Of a stretch of 22,776 bases of DNA, positions 22,618-22,776 are shown in pieces. The position numbers and the translations under genes are program-made. The stretch is from Archangiaceae bacterium (GTDB lineage Bacteria; Myxococcota; Myxococcia; Myxococcales; Myxococcaceae). The stretch lies in contig JAHFDQ010000005.1 in NCBI GenBank assembly GCA_023248915.1, positions 1 to 22,776 on the forward strand, read 5' to 3'. The notes under the pieces are model-generated. The model was not told the origin of the DNA and searched no databases. It saw only the letters and a list, made by a program, of their open reading frames with translations. Numbering within the stretch: the first letter of the stretch is position 1; every line of letters begins with the position of its first letter.

Positions 22618-22776
22618 TGCAGGCGCCCTGGCATCCCGCAGCAGCCCCGGAAGCTGCGACCCGGCGACCGGCCAGTGCTCGGTGAAGTAGCCCGCCGACG
22701 GCAGACCGGCGTCTATTCCGACGTGAAGCGACCTCGGGAATTGGCGCGGTCCCCGCCGCGTTGTCGGACACGGAGG
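22618..22776. other. No recognisable gene
   Basis: Upstream of the brnTA pair, to the window end, there is no frame with convincing coding character on either strand, no tRNA and no clear repeat. It may be the edge of a gene that continues beyond the window or more degraded element DNA. Confidence 0.4.

Noticed and set aside
1..22776. CRISPR arrays, tRNA or rRNA genes
   Set aside because: No regularly spaced direct repeats with unique spacers and no tRNA-like cloverleaf or rRNA core sequence were noticed on reading both strands.

Overview
The window reads as chromosomal DNA of a myxobacterium (Myxococcota). The evidence is very high GC with almost every third codon position G or C, many lipoproteins and secreted proteins with Asp-Ala-Gly or Gly-rich linkers, and two proteins ending in a Cys-hydrophobic-Arg tail of the MYXO-CTERM type. 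I cannot name the genus from sequence alone. No rRNA, tRNA or CRISPR array is visible.

Layout. (1) 1-1472, plus strand: the 3' part of a two-HKD phospholipase D/cardiolipin synthase-like gene and a membrane-anchored metallo-beta-lactamase-fold hydrolase. (2) 1469-6705, minus strand: an orphan membrane histidine kinase, then two adjacent large lipoproteins built from ASPM/SPD-2/Hydin-type Ig-like repeats. (3) 6805-10872, minus strand: a compact run encoding a YceI-like protein, a three-haem-motif lipoprotein, a probable outer-membrane barrel with an N-terminal CxxCH, a small CxxCH protein with a sorting tail, and a methyltransferase. This looks like an envelope redox module and is the most interesting gene set here. 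(4) 11023-14564, plus strand: a probable envelope protein, an ECF sigma factor, a FecR-like membrane protein and a 28-cysteine lipoprotein. The last three are joined by ATGA and GTGA stop/start overlaps. (5) 14587-15210, minus strand: a stand-alone B3/B4 (tRNA-editing-type) domain protein. (6) 15306-20916, plus strand: a secreted beta-helix protein, then a close-packed run of lipoprotein, M64 metallopeptidase, single-HKD PLD-like protein and HAD phosphatase. (7) 20917-22776: a visibly different tail with lower GC, orphan coding-like fragments, a small membrane protein, a truncated tyrosine recombinase that has lost its catalytic histidine, and a BrnT/BrnA toxin-antitoxin pair with an inverted repeat over its start. 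This is probably the eroded edge of an integrated element.

Working together. Most of the window serves the cell envelope: lipid or nucleic-acid phosphodiesterases, lipoproteins, haem proteins, a sigma/FecR signalling cassette and a secreted protease. The strongest candidate for an undescribed system is the haem/barrel operon at 6805-10872. Its parts belong to recognisable families, but I know of no assigned role for the combination. The sigma-FecR-Cys-rich lipoprotein cassette is second. Functions were assigned by reading motifs; no database search was possible.
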